38,395 nucleotides of DNA from JAVMKJ01 sp031732875 (lineage in GTDB: Bacteria; Pseudomonadota; Gammaproteobacteria; Competibacterales; Competibacteraceae): positions 1 through 38,395 of the forward strand of contig JAVMKL010000059.1 in NCBI GenBank assembly GCA_031732875.1, in the 5' to 3' direction. Shown here in pieces: positions 8,059 to 16,238 of this stretch (position 1 is its first letter; the number at the start of each line of letters is the position of its first letter). The notes under the pieces are model-generated. The model ran no database searches, was not told where the DNA came from, and worked only from the letters and a program-made list of their open reading frames with translations. Both the position numbers and the translations under genes were made by a program.

Positions 8059-9009
8059 ATGCGGCTGGCCGGTTTTTACGCCTTCGCCGCCGGGGTGGCG
8101 TTGCTGCCCGTGCTGTTTCCGAACAACTATTTCGTTACCGTGGTCGGGGCGTCCGCCGGCCTGCACGTCATTCTCGCCGTCGGACTCAACCTGCTGATGG
8201 GCTATGCCGGTCAGATATCCCTGGGTCATGCCGCGTTCTTCGGCATGGGGGCTTACGCCTCCGCCATTTTGACCACCCGCTTCGGTTGGCCGGGGTTGCT
8301 GGCCATGGCCGCCGGTCTGCTGGTCGCTGGCGCGATCGCCTGGCTGCTCGCCCGTCCCATCCTGCGCCTGCGGGGTCATTACCTGGCCATGGCGACCCTC
8401 GGGTTCGGCATCATCGCTCATGTCGTCATGGTACAGGCAACCCATTGGACCGGCGGCCCGGACGGCTTGGCCGGCATTCCCCCGCTCGACCTGGTCGGCT
8501 GGCGGATCGATGGCGACCTGCCGTGGTACGGTGTCATCATGGCCGCCATGCTGCTGGCGCTCTGGCTCTCGCTCAACCTCGTGGATTCTCAGGTCGGCCG
8601 AGCCCTGCGCGCGGTGCACGGCTCCGAATTTGCCGCGCAAATGATGGGCATCGACATCGGCCGCGCCAAGACTCAGGTGTTCGTGGTCTCCGCGCTGTTC
8701 GCCGCTTTCGCGGGCAGTCTGTTCGCCCACCAGCAGGCCTTCGTCAGCCCCGATTCTTTCAGTCTGATCGTTTCCGTCGAATTGGTCACCATGGTGGTGT
8801 TGGGCGGCATGGCCTCGACCTTCGGCGCGGCTTGTGGAGCGATCGCCTTGACCCTGCTGAACGAATGGCTGGTCGTATTCGAAGACTATGAAATGCTGAT
8901 TCACGGCGCCCTGCTCATGACGGTCATGATCTTCCTGCCGCAGGGGTTGTTTGTAGGTCTGAGCCAGGGTGGGCGACGATTCTGGCGTGCCTTGCGACGC
9001 AGAGACTGA
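8059..9009 (+). CDS. livM: branched-chain-type ABC transporter permease LivM
   Basis: A 316-aa membrane protein of the LivM family, with the hallmarks LNLLMGYAGQISLGHAAFFG-like near residues 38-57 and GPDGLAGIPPL in the periplasmic loop. The coupling region contains DIGRAKTQVFVVSALFAAFAGSLFA. It ends in a basic cytoplasmic tail. It is the second half of the permease; livG starts 6 nt after its stop. Confidence 0.92.
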   Translation: MRLAGFYAFAAGVALLPVLFPNNYFVTVVGASAGLHVILAVGLNLLMGYAGQISLGHAAFFGMGAYASAILTTRFGWPGLLAMAAGLLVAGAIAWLLARPILRLRGHYLAMATLGFGIIAHVVMVQATHWTGGPDGLAGIPPLDLVGWRIDGDLPWYGVIMAAMLLALWLSLNLVDSQVGRALRAVHGSEFAAQMMGIDIGRAKTQVFVVSALFAAFAGSLFAHQQAFVSPDSFSLIVSVELVTMVVLGGMASTFGAACGAIALTLLNEWLVVFEDYEMLIHGALLMTVMIFLPQGLFVGLSQGGRRFWRALRRRD

Positions 9010-9015
9010 CTTTCG

Positions 9016-9813
9016 ATGAGCGCATCGTCCTCCTCCCTCCCACCGCTGCTTGTGGTCGAAGGACTGGAACAAAGCTTCGGCGGCGTCATGGCCTTGGCAG
9101 GGGTCAGCTTCCAGGTGCCAGATGGTTTGATTTACGCCGTGATCGGCCCCAACGGCGCCGGCAAGACCACCTTGTTCAACGATCTGTGCGGGTTCTACAA
9201 GCCCTCGTCCGGTTCGATCCGCTTCGACAGCCACGAACTGTGTGGCCTGCCACCGCATCGAATCGCCGCGCGGGGCATGGCTCGAACCTTCCAGAACCTG
9301 CAACTGTTCTTCAACATGACCGTGATCGAAAACGTTATGGTCGGTTGCCACCTGCGCGCCCGCACCGGACTGCTGGCCGCAGCCCTGCGCCTGCCCCCAG
9401 TACGGCGTGAGGAGCGGCAACTACGCCTCTGGGCCCGCGAGGCGCTGGAACTGTGTGATCTGACCGACCGGGCTGATCGGCCCGCTGGCGCCCTGCCCTA
9501 CGGCCTGATGAAACGGGTCGAAATCGCCCGCGCCCTGGCCGCGAAACCGCGTCTCCTGCTGCTCGACGAACCCGCCGCCGGCCTCAACGACACCGAAACC
9601 TTGGCCTTGCGCGAACTGATCGCCCGCATCCGCGCCAGCGGCGTAACCGTGTTGCTGGTCGAGCATCACATGCCGCTGGTGATGGGCGTCTCTGACCGGT
9701 TGCTGGTGCTCGATTACGGCAGCGTGCTGGCCGAGGGCGCCCCGGCGGACATTCAGGCCGATCCCCGGGTGATCGCCGCCTATCTGGGAGGAGCGGTGCA
9801 ATATGCCGTCTGA
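9016..9813 (+). CDS. livG: branched-chain-type ABC transporter ATP-binding protein LivG
   Basis: A 265-aa ATPase subunit. The Walker A motif GPNGAGKTT is at residues 44-52, the Q-loop region in ARTFQNLQLF (89-98), and the Walker B segment LLLLDEPAAGLN around 180-191. The H-loop is in LLVEHHM. The signature is PYGLMKRVEIARAL rather than the more usual LPYGQQRRLEIARAL of LivG, a mild deviation. It couples ATP hydrolysis to LivHM transport together with LivF. Confidence 0.93.
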   Translation: MSASSSSLPPLLVVEGLEQSFGGVMALAGVSFQVPDGLIYAVIGPNGAGKTTLFNDLCGFYKPSSGSIRFDSHELCGLPPHRIAARGMARTFQNLQLFFNMTVIENVMVGCHLRARTGLLAAALRLPPVRREERQLRLWAREALELCDLTDRADRPAGALPYGLMKRVEIARALAAKPRLLLLDEPAAGLNDTETLALRELIARIRASGVTVLLVEHHMPLVMGVSDRLLVLDYGSVLAEGAPADIQADPRVIAAYLGGAVQYAV

Positions 9814-9848
9814 ATCAGTGAACAGTGAACGGTAATCGGGATTCTGCC

Positions 9849-10571
9849 GTGCATCCGGAACCCCTGTTGCAGGTGACCGGCCTGAGCAGCGACTACGGCC
9901 CGGTCCGCGCCATCCATCAGGCGGATTTACACGTCCTGGCCAGCGAGTTGGTGGCCATCGTCGGCGGCAACGGCGCCGGCAAGACCACCCTGCTCCACAC
10001 CCTGTCCGGCCTCCATCCCGCCAGCAGCGGCAGCATCCGCTTTGCTGGCCAGGACATCGCCCGCTGGCCGTCGCACCGAATCGTCGCCGCCGGCATCTGC
10101 CAGGTCCCCGAAGGCCGGCAGGTATTCGCTCCGCTGAGCGTCGAGGACAATCTGCGTTTGGGCGCCTATCGCCAGCACCGCGATCACCAATGGGTACGGG
10201 ACGAAATGGAACACGTCTACACCTTGTTCCCGATCCTGGCCGAACGCCGCCAGCAACTGGCCGGCACCCTCTCCGGCGGCCAACAGCAAATGCTGGCCAT
10301 CGGCCGTGCCCTGCTCGGCCGGCCGCGCCTGCTGTTGCTGGACGAGCCGTCGATGGGGCTGGCGCCGTTGCTGGTCGAGGAAATCTTCCGGGTGATCGTC
10401 GAGCTCAACGCGCGGGGCGTGACCATCCTGCTGGTGGAACAAAACGCCCGCGCCGCCTTGGCTATCGCCCGGCGCGGCTATATTCTGGAAACCGGCCGCA
10501 TCGTCAAGACCGCCCCGGCGGCGGAGCTGCTGGCCGACGACGACGTGCGCCGGGCTTATCTCGGGTATTGA
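9849..10571 (+). CDS. livF: branched-chain-type ABC transporter ATP-binding protein LivF
   Basis: A 240-aa LivF-type ATPase with Walker A GGNGAGKTT (39-47), signature LSGGQQQMLAIGRAL, Walker B LLLLDEPSMGLAP and H-loop LLVEQNA. The start is uncertain. GTG codons at 9825 and 9849 are both open, and neither has a good ribosome-binding site. I prefer 9849 because family members begin close to the LLQVTGLSSDYG strand, and 9820-9848 looks like spacer sequence with a short direct repeat (CAGTGAA twice). It completes the five-component importer with LivHMG and the two binding proteins. Confidence 0.9.
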   Translation: MHPEPLLQVTGLSSDYGPVRAIHQADLHVLASELVAIVGGNGAGKTTLLHTLSGLHPASSGSIRFAGQDIARWPSHRIVAAGICQVPEGRQVFAPLSVEDNLRLGAYRQHRDHQWVRDEMEHVYTLFPILAERRQQLAGTLSGGQQQMLAIGRALLGRPRLLLLDEPSMGLAPLLVEEIFRVIVELNARGVTILLVEQNARAALAIARRGYILETGRIVKTAPAAELLADDDVRRAYLGY

Positions 10572-10585
10572 AAGGGAGGTGAATC

Positions 10586-11248
10586 ATGTACGTGGACCGG
10601 ATCATGACCCGCGAGGTGGTACAGGTCGCCGAGGACACCCGCCTGACCCAGTTGGCGGCACTGATGCGCGACCATCGCATCCGCCACTTGCCCGTGGCGC
10701 GCGATGGCCACCTGGTCGGGCTGGTGACCTCCCATGACCTGGAACGGGTCTCGCCGTCGCCGATCACTACCCTGTCCGTCGGCGAAGCCAACTACCTGCT
10801 CGGCAAGCTCACCGCCGCCAAGCTGATGCGAACTCAGGTTGTCACCTGCGCTCCCGACACACTGGTCGAGGAAGCCGCCCGTCTGTTGCGGCAGGAGAAA
10901 ATCGGTTGCCTGCCGGTGGTGGAAAACAGCGGCAGGCTGGTCGGCATTCTGACTCACGAAGATTTACTGGATTTCTTTCTCGACATCACCGGCTGTTTGA
11001 TGGAGGACACTACCCGCATTGCCGTACATCTGCCCGATACGATCGGGCAGCTCGGCCGGTTGCTGGCCGCCATCAACGAAGCAGGCGGCTATATCGCCAC
11101 CGTGGTGTCGCCGTTGCACCCTGACCAAACCGGGTTGCGCATTGCCGTCGTTCGCTACCGTGCCCCCGATCCGCCTGCCTTGAACCGACGGCTGCGCGAT
11201 CTCGGCTACGATCTGATGACTGAAACTCTGCCGCCCGAGCGGAAGTAA
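10586..11248 (+). CDS. CBS-pair and ACT domain sensor protein (AcuB-like)
   Basis: A 220-aa protein preceded by a strong ribosome-binding site (GGGAGGTG). Two CBS domains are visible: residues 1-55 (IMTREVVQVAEDTRLTQLA to HLVGLVTSHDLERV) and about 78-137 (KLMRTQVVTCAPDTLVEEA to LVGILTHEDLLDFF). An ACT-like domain follows at about 142-215 (RIAVHLPDTIGQLGRLLAAI). CBS pairs bind adenosyl ligands and ACT domains bind amino acids, so the protein may report energy state and aromatic amino-acid level to the operon or transporter. The layout is that of AcuB-like proteins. It lies 14 nt after livF and 77 nt before paaK, so it is probably co-transcribed. Its specific target is unknown. Confidence 0.8.
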   Translation: MYVDRIMTREVVQVAEDTRLTQLAALMRDHRIRHLPVARDGHLVGLVTSHDLERVSPSPITTLSVGEANYLLGKLTAAKLMRTQVVTCAPDTLVEEAARLLRQEKIGCLPVVENSGRLVGILTHEDLLDFFLDITGCLMEDTTRIAVHLPDTIGQLGRLLAAINEAGGYIATVVSPLHPDQTGLRIAVVRYRAPDPPALNRRLRDLGYDLMTETLPPERK

Positions 11249-11325
11249 CCCGCGATCAAAGGCGAGTTCGACCACCCGTTCGATGCCCGCCACCAACTTC
11301 TAACTCCTAACACGGAACCACCGCC

Positions 11326-12633
11326 ATGATTCTGGACATCGAGCAGGAAACCCTGCCCCGCGAAGATCTTCAGGAACTGCAACTGCGCCGGCTGCGCTCT
11401 ACCCTCGAACGTTGTTACCAGACCGTCAAGTATTACCGTGAAGCCATGGACGAACTCGGCGTCAAACCGCGCCACATTCAATCCCTGGCCGACGTCCGCC
11501 TGCTGCCCTTCACCAAGAAGGAAAATCTGCGCGAAAATTATCCATTCGGCATGTTCGCCGTACCGACCGATCAGGTGGTGCGCATTCACGCATCCAGTGG
11601 CACCACCGGCAAACCGACCGTGGTGGGCTACACCCGGCGCGATATCCGCACTTGGGCGCGGGTGATGGCCCGCAGCCTGGCCGCCGCCGGCATGCGTCCC
11701 GGCGATCGCCTGCACAACGCCTACGGCTATGGTCTGTTCACCGGCGGGCTGGGGCTCCACTACGGCGCGGAGGAACTGGGGGTCATGGTGACGCCGATCT
11801 CGGGCGGCCAGACCCAGCGCCAGATCATGCTGATCCGGGACTTCGAGCCCACCGGACTGTCGTGCACCCCGTCCTACGCGCTCAACCTCGCCGAGACCGC
11901 CGAGGACATGAACGTGGATTTGCGCAAACTGCCGTTGAAGGTCGGCGTCTTCGGCGCCGAACCCTGGACCGAGGAGATGCGCTACGAACTGGAATCGCGG
12001 CTGGGCATCGACGCTATCGACATCTACGGCCTGTCCGAAGTCATCGGCCCCGGGGTGGGAATCGAGTGCATCGAGGCCAAAAACGGCCTGCACATCTTCG
12101 AGGATCACTTCCTGGTCGAGGCGGTGGATGTCAACACCGGCCAGCCGATTCCCTACGGCGAACCGGGGGAGATCGTGATCACCTCGCTCACCAAGGAAGC
12201 CTTCCCGGTCATCCGCTATCGCACCCGCGACGTATCGACCCTCGACCCGGCTCCCTGCCGCTGTGGCCGTACCCACGTGCGCATGAAGCGGGTCACCGGC
12301 CGTACCGACGACATGCTGATCATCCGCGGCGTCAACGTATTCCCCTCGCAAGTCGAAGCCATCCTGATGCAGACCGAAACGCTATCGCCGTTCTATCAGC
12401 TCGAAGTCTTCCGCGAGGGCAATCTCGACACGCTGGTGGTAAACGTCGAAGGCAGCCCGCCGTTGGTCGCGCAGGGTCGGGAAGCGATGGAACGGGTCGG
12501 CCAAAAGGCCCAAAAAGACATCAAGGATTTTATCGGCGTATCCGCCAGGGTCGCGGTCAAGCAAACCGGCGAAATCCCCCGTTCCGAAGGCAAGGCGGTT
12601 CGAGTCATCGACCATCGCAAGCAACCCAAATGA
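11326..12633 (+). CDS. paaK: phenylacetate-CoA ligase
   Basis: A 435-aa AMP-forming ligase that activates phenylacetate or related arylacetates with ATP and CoA. The length is typical of PaaK. The ATP-binding P-loop SSGTTGKPT is at residues 90-98, the Y-G-x-S-E motif (YGLSEVIGPG) lies near 234, and the adenylation Asp lies in YRTRD with the G-R-T-D-D-M-L-I-I-R-G hinge before the C-terminal domain. It closes the aryl-acid locus: IorAB makes aryl-acetyl-CoA from keto acids, and PaaK makes it from the free acids. No ring-cleaving paa genes are in the window, so further breakdown must be encoded elsewhere. Confidence 0.93.
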   Translation: MILDIEQETLPREDLQELQLRRLRSTLERCYQTVKYYREAMDELGVKPRHIQSLADVRLLPFTKKENLRENYPFGMFAVPTDQVVRIHASSGTTGKPTVVGYTRRDIRTWARVMARSLAAAGMRPGDRLHNAYGYGLFTGGLGLHYGAEELGVMVTPISGGQTQRQIMLIRDFEPTGLSCTPSYALNLAETAEDMNVDLRKLPLKVGVFGAEPWTEEMRYELESRLGIDAIDIYGLSEVIGPGVGIECIEAKNGLHIFEDHFLVEAVDVNTGQPIPYGEPGEIVITSLTKEAFPVIRYRTRDVSTLDPAPCRCGRTHVRMKRVTGRTDDMLIIRGVNVFPSQVEAILMQTETLSPFYQLEVFREGNLDTLVVNVEGSPPLVAQGREAMERVGQKAQKDIKDFIGVSARVAVKQTGEIPRSEGKAVRVIDHRKQPK

Positions 12634-12672
12634 CGCGCCGCTGGCTGCTCCACCTGGATCGAGCCCTCGTGG

Positions 12673-12696
12673 ACCGGCCGGTTGACCCCGGCCGGT
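12673..12696 (+). terminator. hairpin after paaK
   Basis: A perfect 9-bp stem, ACCGGCCGG (12673-12681) with CCGGCCGGT (12688-12696), loop TTGACC, followed by CGGGTTTGCG. The T-run is short, so it is a weak intrinsic terminator or a transcript-stabilising stem. The loop plus a downstream TAAACT (12708-12713) could also be read as a poor phaC promoter. Confidence 0.5.
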
Positions 12697-12786
12697 CGGG
12701 TTTGCGCTAAACTGTGGGGGCAGGCGCGGATGATGCCGGCCTTGCCGCCCGCGCCGCCAATACCCCGTATCCGGAGGTGCGCAGTC

Positions 12787-14712
12787 ATGCCAGACCCCAA
12801 TGAAGAAATCACGCCCGCCTCGCCCGCCCCAGCGGCCCCGGTAAACGAACGGCCCGCGGGCGCCCATCCACCGAATCCGGCGAAAGAGTCCGCGCCCAAG
12901 CAGCAGATCCGTTCCTGGCGGGGTCCGTCCGGCCAAACATCCTCCGCGCATCGCGCCTACGGCATCGAGCGCTCGTTGCTCGGCACCCACATCCCGGAGA
13001 CCATCGACCGCGTGGTCAACGCCAATCTGGCCCGGGGCACCGCCGGCATTTCCCCTGCGGTGCTGGCGATGGCCTACCTCGACTGGCTGATGCACCTCGG
13101 TCTGGCGCCGGGCAAGCAGGGATTGCTGACGGAGAAGGCCATCCGCAAAATGGTGCGGCTGTCGCTGTACGCGTTTAAATCCGGCCAGAATCCCAACACC
13201 CCACCCTGCATCGAGCCCTTGCCCCAAGACCACCGCTTCGATGACGAGGGTTGGCGACAGTGGCCGTACAGCCTCATCTATCAGTCCTTCCTGCTCACCC
13301 AGCAGTGGTGGTACAACGCGACCACCCACATCCGCGGCGTCGACAAGCGCAACGAGGCCATCGTCTCGTTCGTGACGCGGCAGATCCTCGATATGTACTC
13401 GCCAGCGAACTCACCGCTCACCAACCCGGAAATTCTCAGAGCCACCATGGAGGAAGGCGGCCAGAACCTGGTTCGCGGCTGGACTAATTTCATGGCCGAC
13501 ATGGAAAAGCTGGTGGCCGGCAAACGGCTGGACGAAAGCGGGGAACGCTTCGTGGTCGGCCACGATGTGGGCGTCACGCCCGGCAAGGTCGTCTTCCGCA
13601 ATCATCTGATCGAGGTGATTCAGTACCAGCCGGCCACGCAGAAAGTCTATGCCGAGCCGATCCTGATCGTACCGGCCTGGATCATGAAATATTACATTCT
13701 CGATCTGTCGCCGCATAATTCCATGGTTCGGTATCTGGTGGAGAAAGGCCATACGGTCTTCATGATCTCCTGGAAGAATCCGACCGCTGAGGATCGCGAT
13801 ATCGGCATGGACGACTACCGGCAACACGGCGTGATGGCGGCGATGGACGCGGTCTCCGCGATCCTGCCGGGGCGCAAGATCCACACGGTCGGGTACTGCC
13901 TCGGCGGCACCCTGCTGACCGTCACCGCGGCCGCCATGGCCCGTGACGGCGACAATCGGGTCAAAACCATCACCCTGTTCGCCGCGCAGACCGATTTCAC
14001 CGAAGCCGGCGAACTGCTGCTGTTCATCAATGAAAGTCAAGTTGCCTTCCTTGAGGACATGATGTGGGATCAGGGCTATCTGGACGCCGGCCAGATGGTC
14101 GGGGCCTTCCAGTTGTTGCGCTCCAACGACCTGATCTGGTCCCGCATGGTGCATGACTATCTGCTCGGCCAGCGCCAACCGCTGAACGATCTGATGGCTT
14201 GGAACGCCGATCAAACCCGCATGCCCTTCCGCATGCACTCGGAATACCTGCGACATATCTTTCTCGGCAACGAATTGGCCACCGGCCATTACAAGGTCAA
14301 GGGCCGCTCGATCGCGATCACCGACATTCGCGCGCCGATCTTCACGGTCGCCACCGAGCAGGATCACGTCGCGCCTTGGCGGTCGGTGTACAAGATCAAC
14401 CTGCTGGCGGACGCCGAACAGGTTACCTTCCTGCTGACCAGCGGCGGGCACAACGCCGGTATCGTCAGCGAACCGGGGCATGGCCGGCGCAGCTACCAGA
14501 TGGCTTGCCGCACCGATCAGGATCGTTACATCGACCCGGATACCTGGCAGTCGATCACGCCCAAGCAGCAGGGATCCTGGTGGCCGGCTTGGGAGACATG
14601 GCTGGCCAAGCATTCAGCCGAGCATCAGGTTTCACCGCCGCCGATGGGCGCGCCCGAAAAGGGGCTGTATCCGATCTGCGATGCGCCGGGAACGTATGTG
14701 CTGCAGAACTGA
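12787..14712 (+). CDS. phaC: class I poly(3-hydroxyalkanoate) synthase
   Basis: A 641-aa PHA synthase, which polymerises (R)-3-hydroxyacyl-CoA into storage granules. The ATG at 12787 follows GGAGGTG. After a Pro/Ala-rich N-terminal extension of about 60 residues come the conserved N-terminal domain and the alpha/beta-hydrolase core. The lipase-like box GYCLGG places the catalytic Cys at 371. The other triad members are Asp526 (EQDHVAPW) and His555 (SGGHNAG). The conserved Trp-rich ends PAWIMKYYILDLSPHNS and WWPAWETW are present. The length fits class I (single-subunit) enzymes. No phaB or phasin gene is adjacent; a thiolase lies 3 kb away on the other strand. The product implies carbon storage as PHB or PHBV. 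Confidence 0.95.
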   Translation: MPDPNEEITPASPAPAAPVNERPAGAHPPNPAKESAPKQQIRSWRGPSGQTSSAHRAYGIERSLLGTHIPETIDRVVNANLARGTAGISPAVLAMAYLDWLMHLGLAPGKQGLLTEKAIRKMVRLSLYAFKSGQNPNTPPCIEPLPQDHRFDDEGWRQWPYSLIYQSFLLTQQWWYNATTHIRGVDKRNEAIVSFVTRQILDMYSPANSPLTNPEILRATMEEGGQNLVRGWTNFMADMEKLVAGKRLDESGERFVVGHDVGVTPGKVVFRNHLIEVIQYQPATQKVYAEPILIVPAWIMKYYILDLSPHNSMVRYLVEKGHTVFMISWKNPTAEDRDIGMDDYRQHGVMAAMDAVSAILPGRKIHTVGYCLGGTLLTVTAAAMARDGDNRVKTITLFAAQTDFTEAGELLLFINESQVAFLEDMMWDQGYLDAGQMVGAFQLLRSNDLIWSRMVHDYLLGQRQPLNDLMAWNADQTRMPFRMHSEYLRHIFLGNELATGHYKVKGRSIAITDIRAPIFTVATEQDHVAPWRSVYKINLLADAEQVTFLLTSGGHNAGIVSEPGHGRRSYQMACRTDQDRYIDPDTWQSITPKQQGSWWPAWETWLAKHSAEHQVSPPPMGAPEKGLYPICDAPGTYVLQN

Positions 14713-14726
14713 GTGGAATTGACCGC

Positions 14727-15419
14727 ATGGCATCCTCCCGATTGCCGTCGCCCTCTACTTCCACCGAGGTCGCCGAGTTCCTGCGGCAAGCCGCCCGCGC
14801 GCCGGTGGTCGCAACGCCACGTGGCCGGTTGATCTTTGCCTTGGATGCCACCGCCAGCCGGCAGCCGACCTGGGACCGGGCCTGCCAGTTGCAGGGCGAC
14901 ATGTTCGCGGCGGCAGCCGAACTGGGCGGGCTGGCCCTGCAACTGGTCTGGTATCGAGGTTACGGCGAATTTCAGAGCGAGCCGTGGCTCACCGATTCGA
15001 CCGAACTGCAACAGCGCATGAGTTCGGTGCAATGCCGTGGCGGCCTGACCCAGATTGGTCGGGTGCTGGAACATGCCGTTCGCGAAACCCGGTCGCATCG
15101 GGTTAACGCCCTGGTCCTGGTCGTTGACTGTCTGGAAGAGTCCGTCGACCCGCTTTGTCACCAGGCCGGGCAACTGGGTCTGTTGGGGGTCCCCGCCTTT
15201 GTTTTTCAGGAAGGTCACGATTCCGATGCGGCGCTGGGCTTTCGGGAAGTCGCCCGGCTGACGCACGGCGCCTATTGCGCTTTCGATACGGGTAGCGCCC
15301 GGCAATTGCGCGAGTTGCTCGGCGCCGTGGCGGCTTATGCCACGGGTGGCCGCCAGGCACTGGAAGACTTCGGCGGGCGCCATGGTGGTTTGATCCGACA
15401 GTTGACCCGGCAACTCTGA
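14727..15419 (+). CDS. VWA-like domain protein, function unknown
   Basis: A 230-aa soluble protein starting 14 nt after phaC. It has the alternating strand-helix pattern of a von Willebrand A domain. The first strand RLIFALDATASRQPTWDRA has Asp40 in a DxTxS sequence that could serve as a degenerate MIDAS metal site. A GLTQIGRVLEHAV helix and the strand NALVLVVDCLEES follow. It ends in GGRHGGLIRQLTRQL. The tight spacing to phaC and to the J-domain gene (12 nt) suggests one transcript and a joint chaperone or granule-surface role. That role is inference; I do not know a characterised homologue. Confidence 0.65.
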   Translation: MASSRLPSPSTSTEVAEFLRQAARAPVVATPRGRLIFALDATASRQPTWDRACQLQGDMFAAAAELGGLALQLVWYRGYGEFQSEPWLTDSTELQQRMSSVQCRGGLTQIGRVLEHAVRETRSHRVNALVLVVDCLEESVDPLCHQAGQLGLLGVPAFVFQEGHDSDAALGFREVARLTHGAYCAFDTGSARQLRELLGAVAAYATGGRQALEDFGGRHGGLIRQLTRQL

Positions 15420-15431
15420 TCGAGAGGGCGG

Positions 15432-16151
15432 ATGCTGGCACGCCTGCTGCTGATCGTGGCCGTCCTGGCGGGACTGTTCTTCCTGCTCCCCCGTTTGCGC
15501 CGCTCTCCCACCGCAGTTCCACGAATTCTGCGCGGGATCGCGGTGGCTGGAACCGCGTTTCTCCTGCTGCTGTTGACGGTCCGCGGTGGTGTTGAAATCG
15601 CCGTGCCGTTACTGACCGTGCTGGTGCCCTTGCTGGTGCGTTGGCTGAATGCGCGTCCTCTGCCTCCCTCCCCCGCGTCGGCGAAACCGGGGTCGACGAG
15701 TTGCTCCACTGTCACGACCCGTTTCCTGTCCATGGAACTGGATCACGCCACGGGCGCGATGTCGGGTCGGGTTCTGGAGGGACGCTTCGCCGGGCGTTCC
15801 CTGCGGGATTTGCCGCTCCAGGATTTGCTGGAACTGTGGCGGGAATGCCAGTCCGACACTCAATCAACGGCGGTTCTGGAGGCTTATCTGGATCGCCATG
15901 CCGAAGCGGGCTGGCGAGAACGGCTGCGTGACGCGGGTCCGGCAGCGGACTCCGACAGGGATTCCGGGGCCATGGACCGGGCCGAGGCCTATCAGATTCT
16001 GGGTTTGCAACCCGACGCCAGCCCCGAACAGATTCGAGCCGCCTACCGCCGGCTGATTCAGCGCGTTCACCCCGATCATGGCGGAACGTCATACTTGGCG
16101 GCTCGGTTGAATTGGGCGCGGGATCTGTTGTTGGGTACTGATTTAAAATAA
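15432..16151 (+). CDS. membrane-anchored J-domain protein
   Basis: A 239-aa protein starting after GAGAGGGCGG. Residues 1-20 form one hydrophobic helix, and residues 36-75 form one or two more. The middle has a short conserved-looking segment (SRFLSMELDHATGAMSGRVLEG-like, with the pattern M-D-H-x-T-G, that resembles regions in DnaJ-domain proteins of this size). A C-terminal J domain begins near residue 184 (AYQILGLQPDASPEQIRAAY), with HPD at 213-215. The domain is cut short after helix III, as in TIM14/Pam18-type proteins. It should recruit DnaK to the membrane or to a co-encoded client. It is encoded in tandem with phaC and the VWA-like gene. Confidence 0.8.
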   Translation: MLARLLLIVAVLAGLFFLLPRLRRSPTAVPRILRGIAVAGTAFLLLLLTVRGGVEIAVPLLTVLVPLLVRWLNARPLPPSPASAKPGSTSCSTVTTRFLSMELDHATGAMSGRVLEGRFAGRSLRDLPLQDLLELWRECQSDTQSTAVLEAYLDRHAEAGWRERLRDAGPAADSDRDSGAMDRAEAYQILGLQPDASPEQIRAAYRRLIQRVHPDHGGTSYLAARLNWARDLLLGTDLK

Positions 16152-16155
16152 GTTT

Positions 16156-16177
16156 CGGAGTCCGCCGTCGGACTCCG
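16156..16177. terminator. bidirectional hairpin between J-domain gene and serS
   Basis: A perfect 9-bp stem, CGGAGTCCG (16156-16164) and CGGACTCCG (16169-16177), loop CCGT, between convergent genes. Read on the minus strand it is followed by a T-rich tract (AAACTTATTTTAAAT), so it fits serS termination best. A second small hairpin (GTTGAAT, 16225-16231, with ATTCAAC, 16237-16243) overlaps the serS stop. Confidence 0.6.
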
Positions 16178-16238
16178 CATCACGATGATATAAAACAGAT
16201 CCCGCGCTCGATCGCTGGATAGCCGTTGAATGGATTAT

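Noticed and set aside
7092..8891. A 599-codon + strand frame across livH and livM
   Set aside because: Arg/Gly/Pro-rich shadow frame. LivH and LivM in the other frames match their families throughout.
14199..14726. Upstream extension of the VWA-like frame inside phaC
   Set aside because: The frame is open but overlaps the PHA synthase coding region with an Arg-rich, featureless product. The ATG at 14727 fits better.
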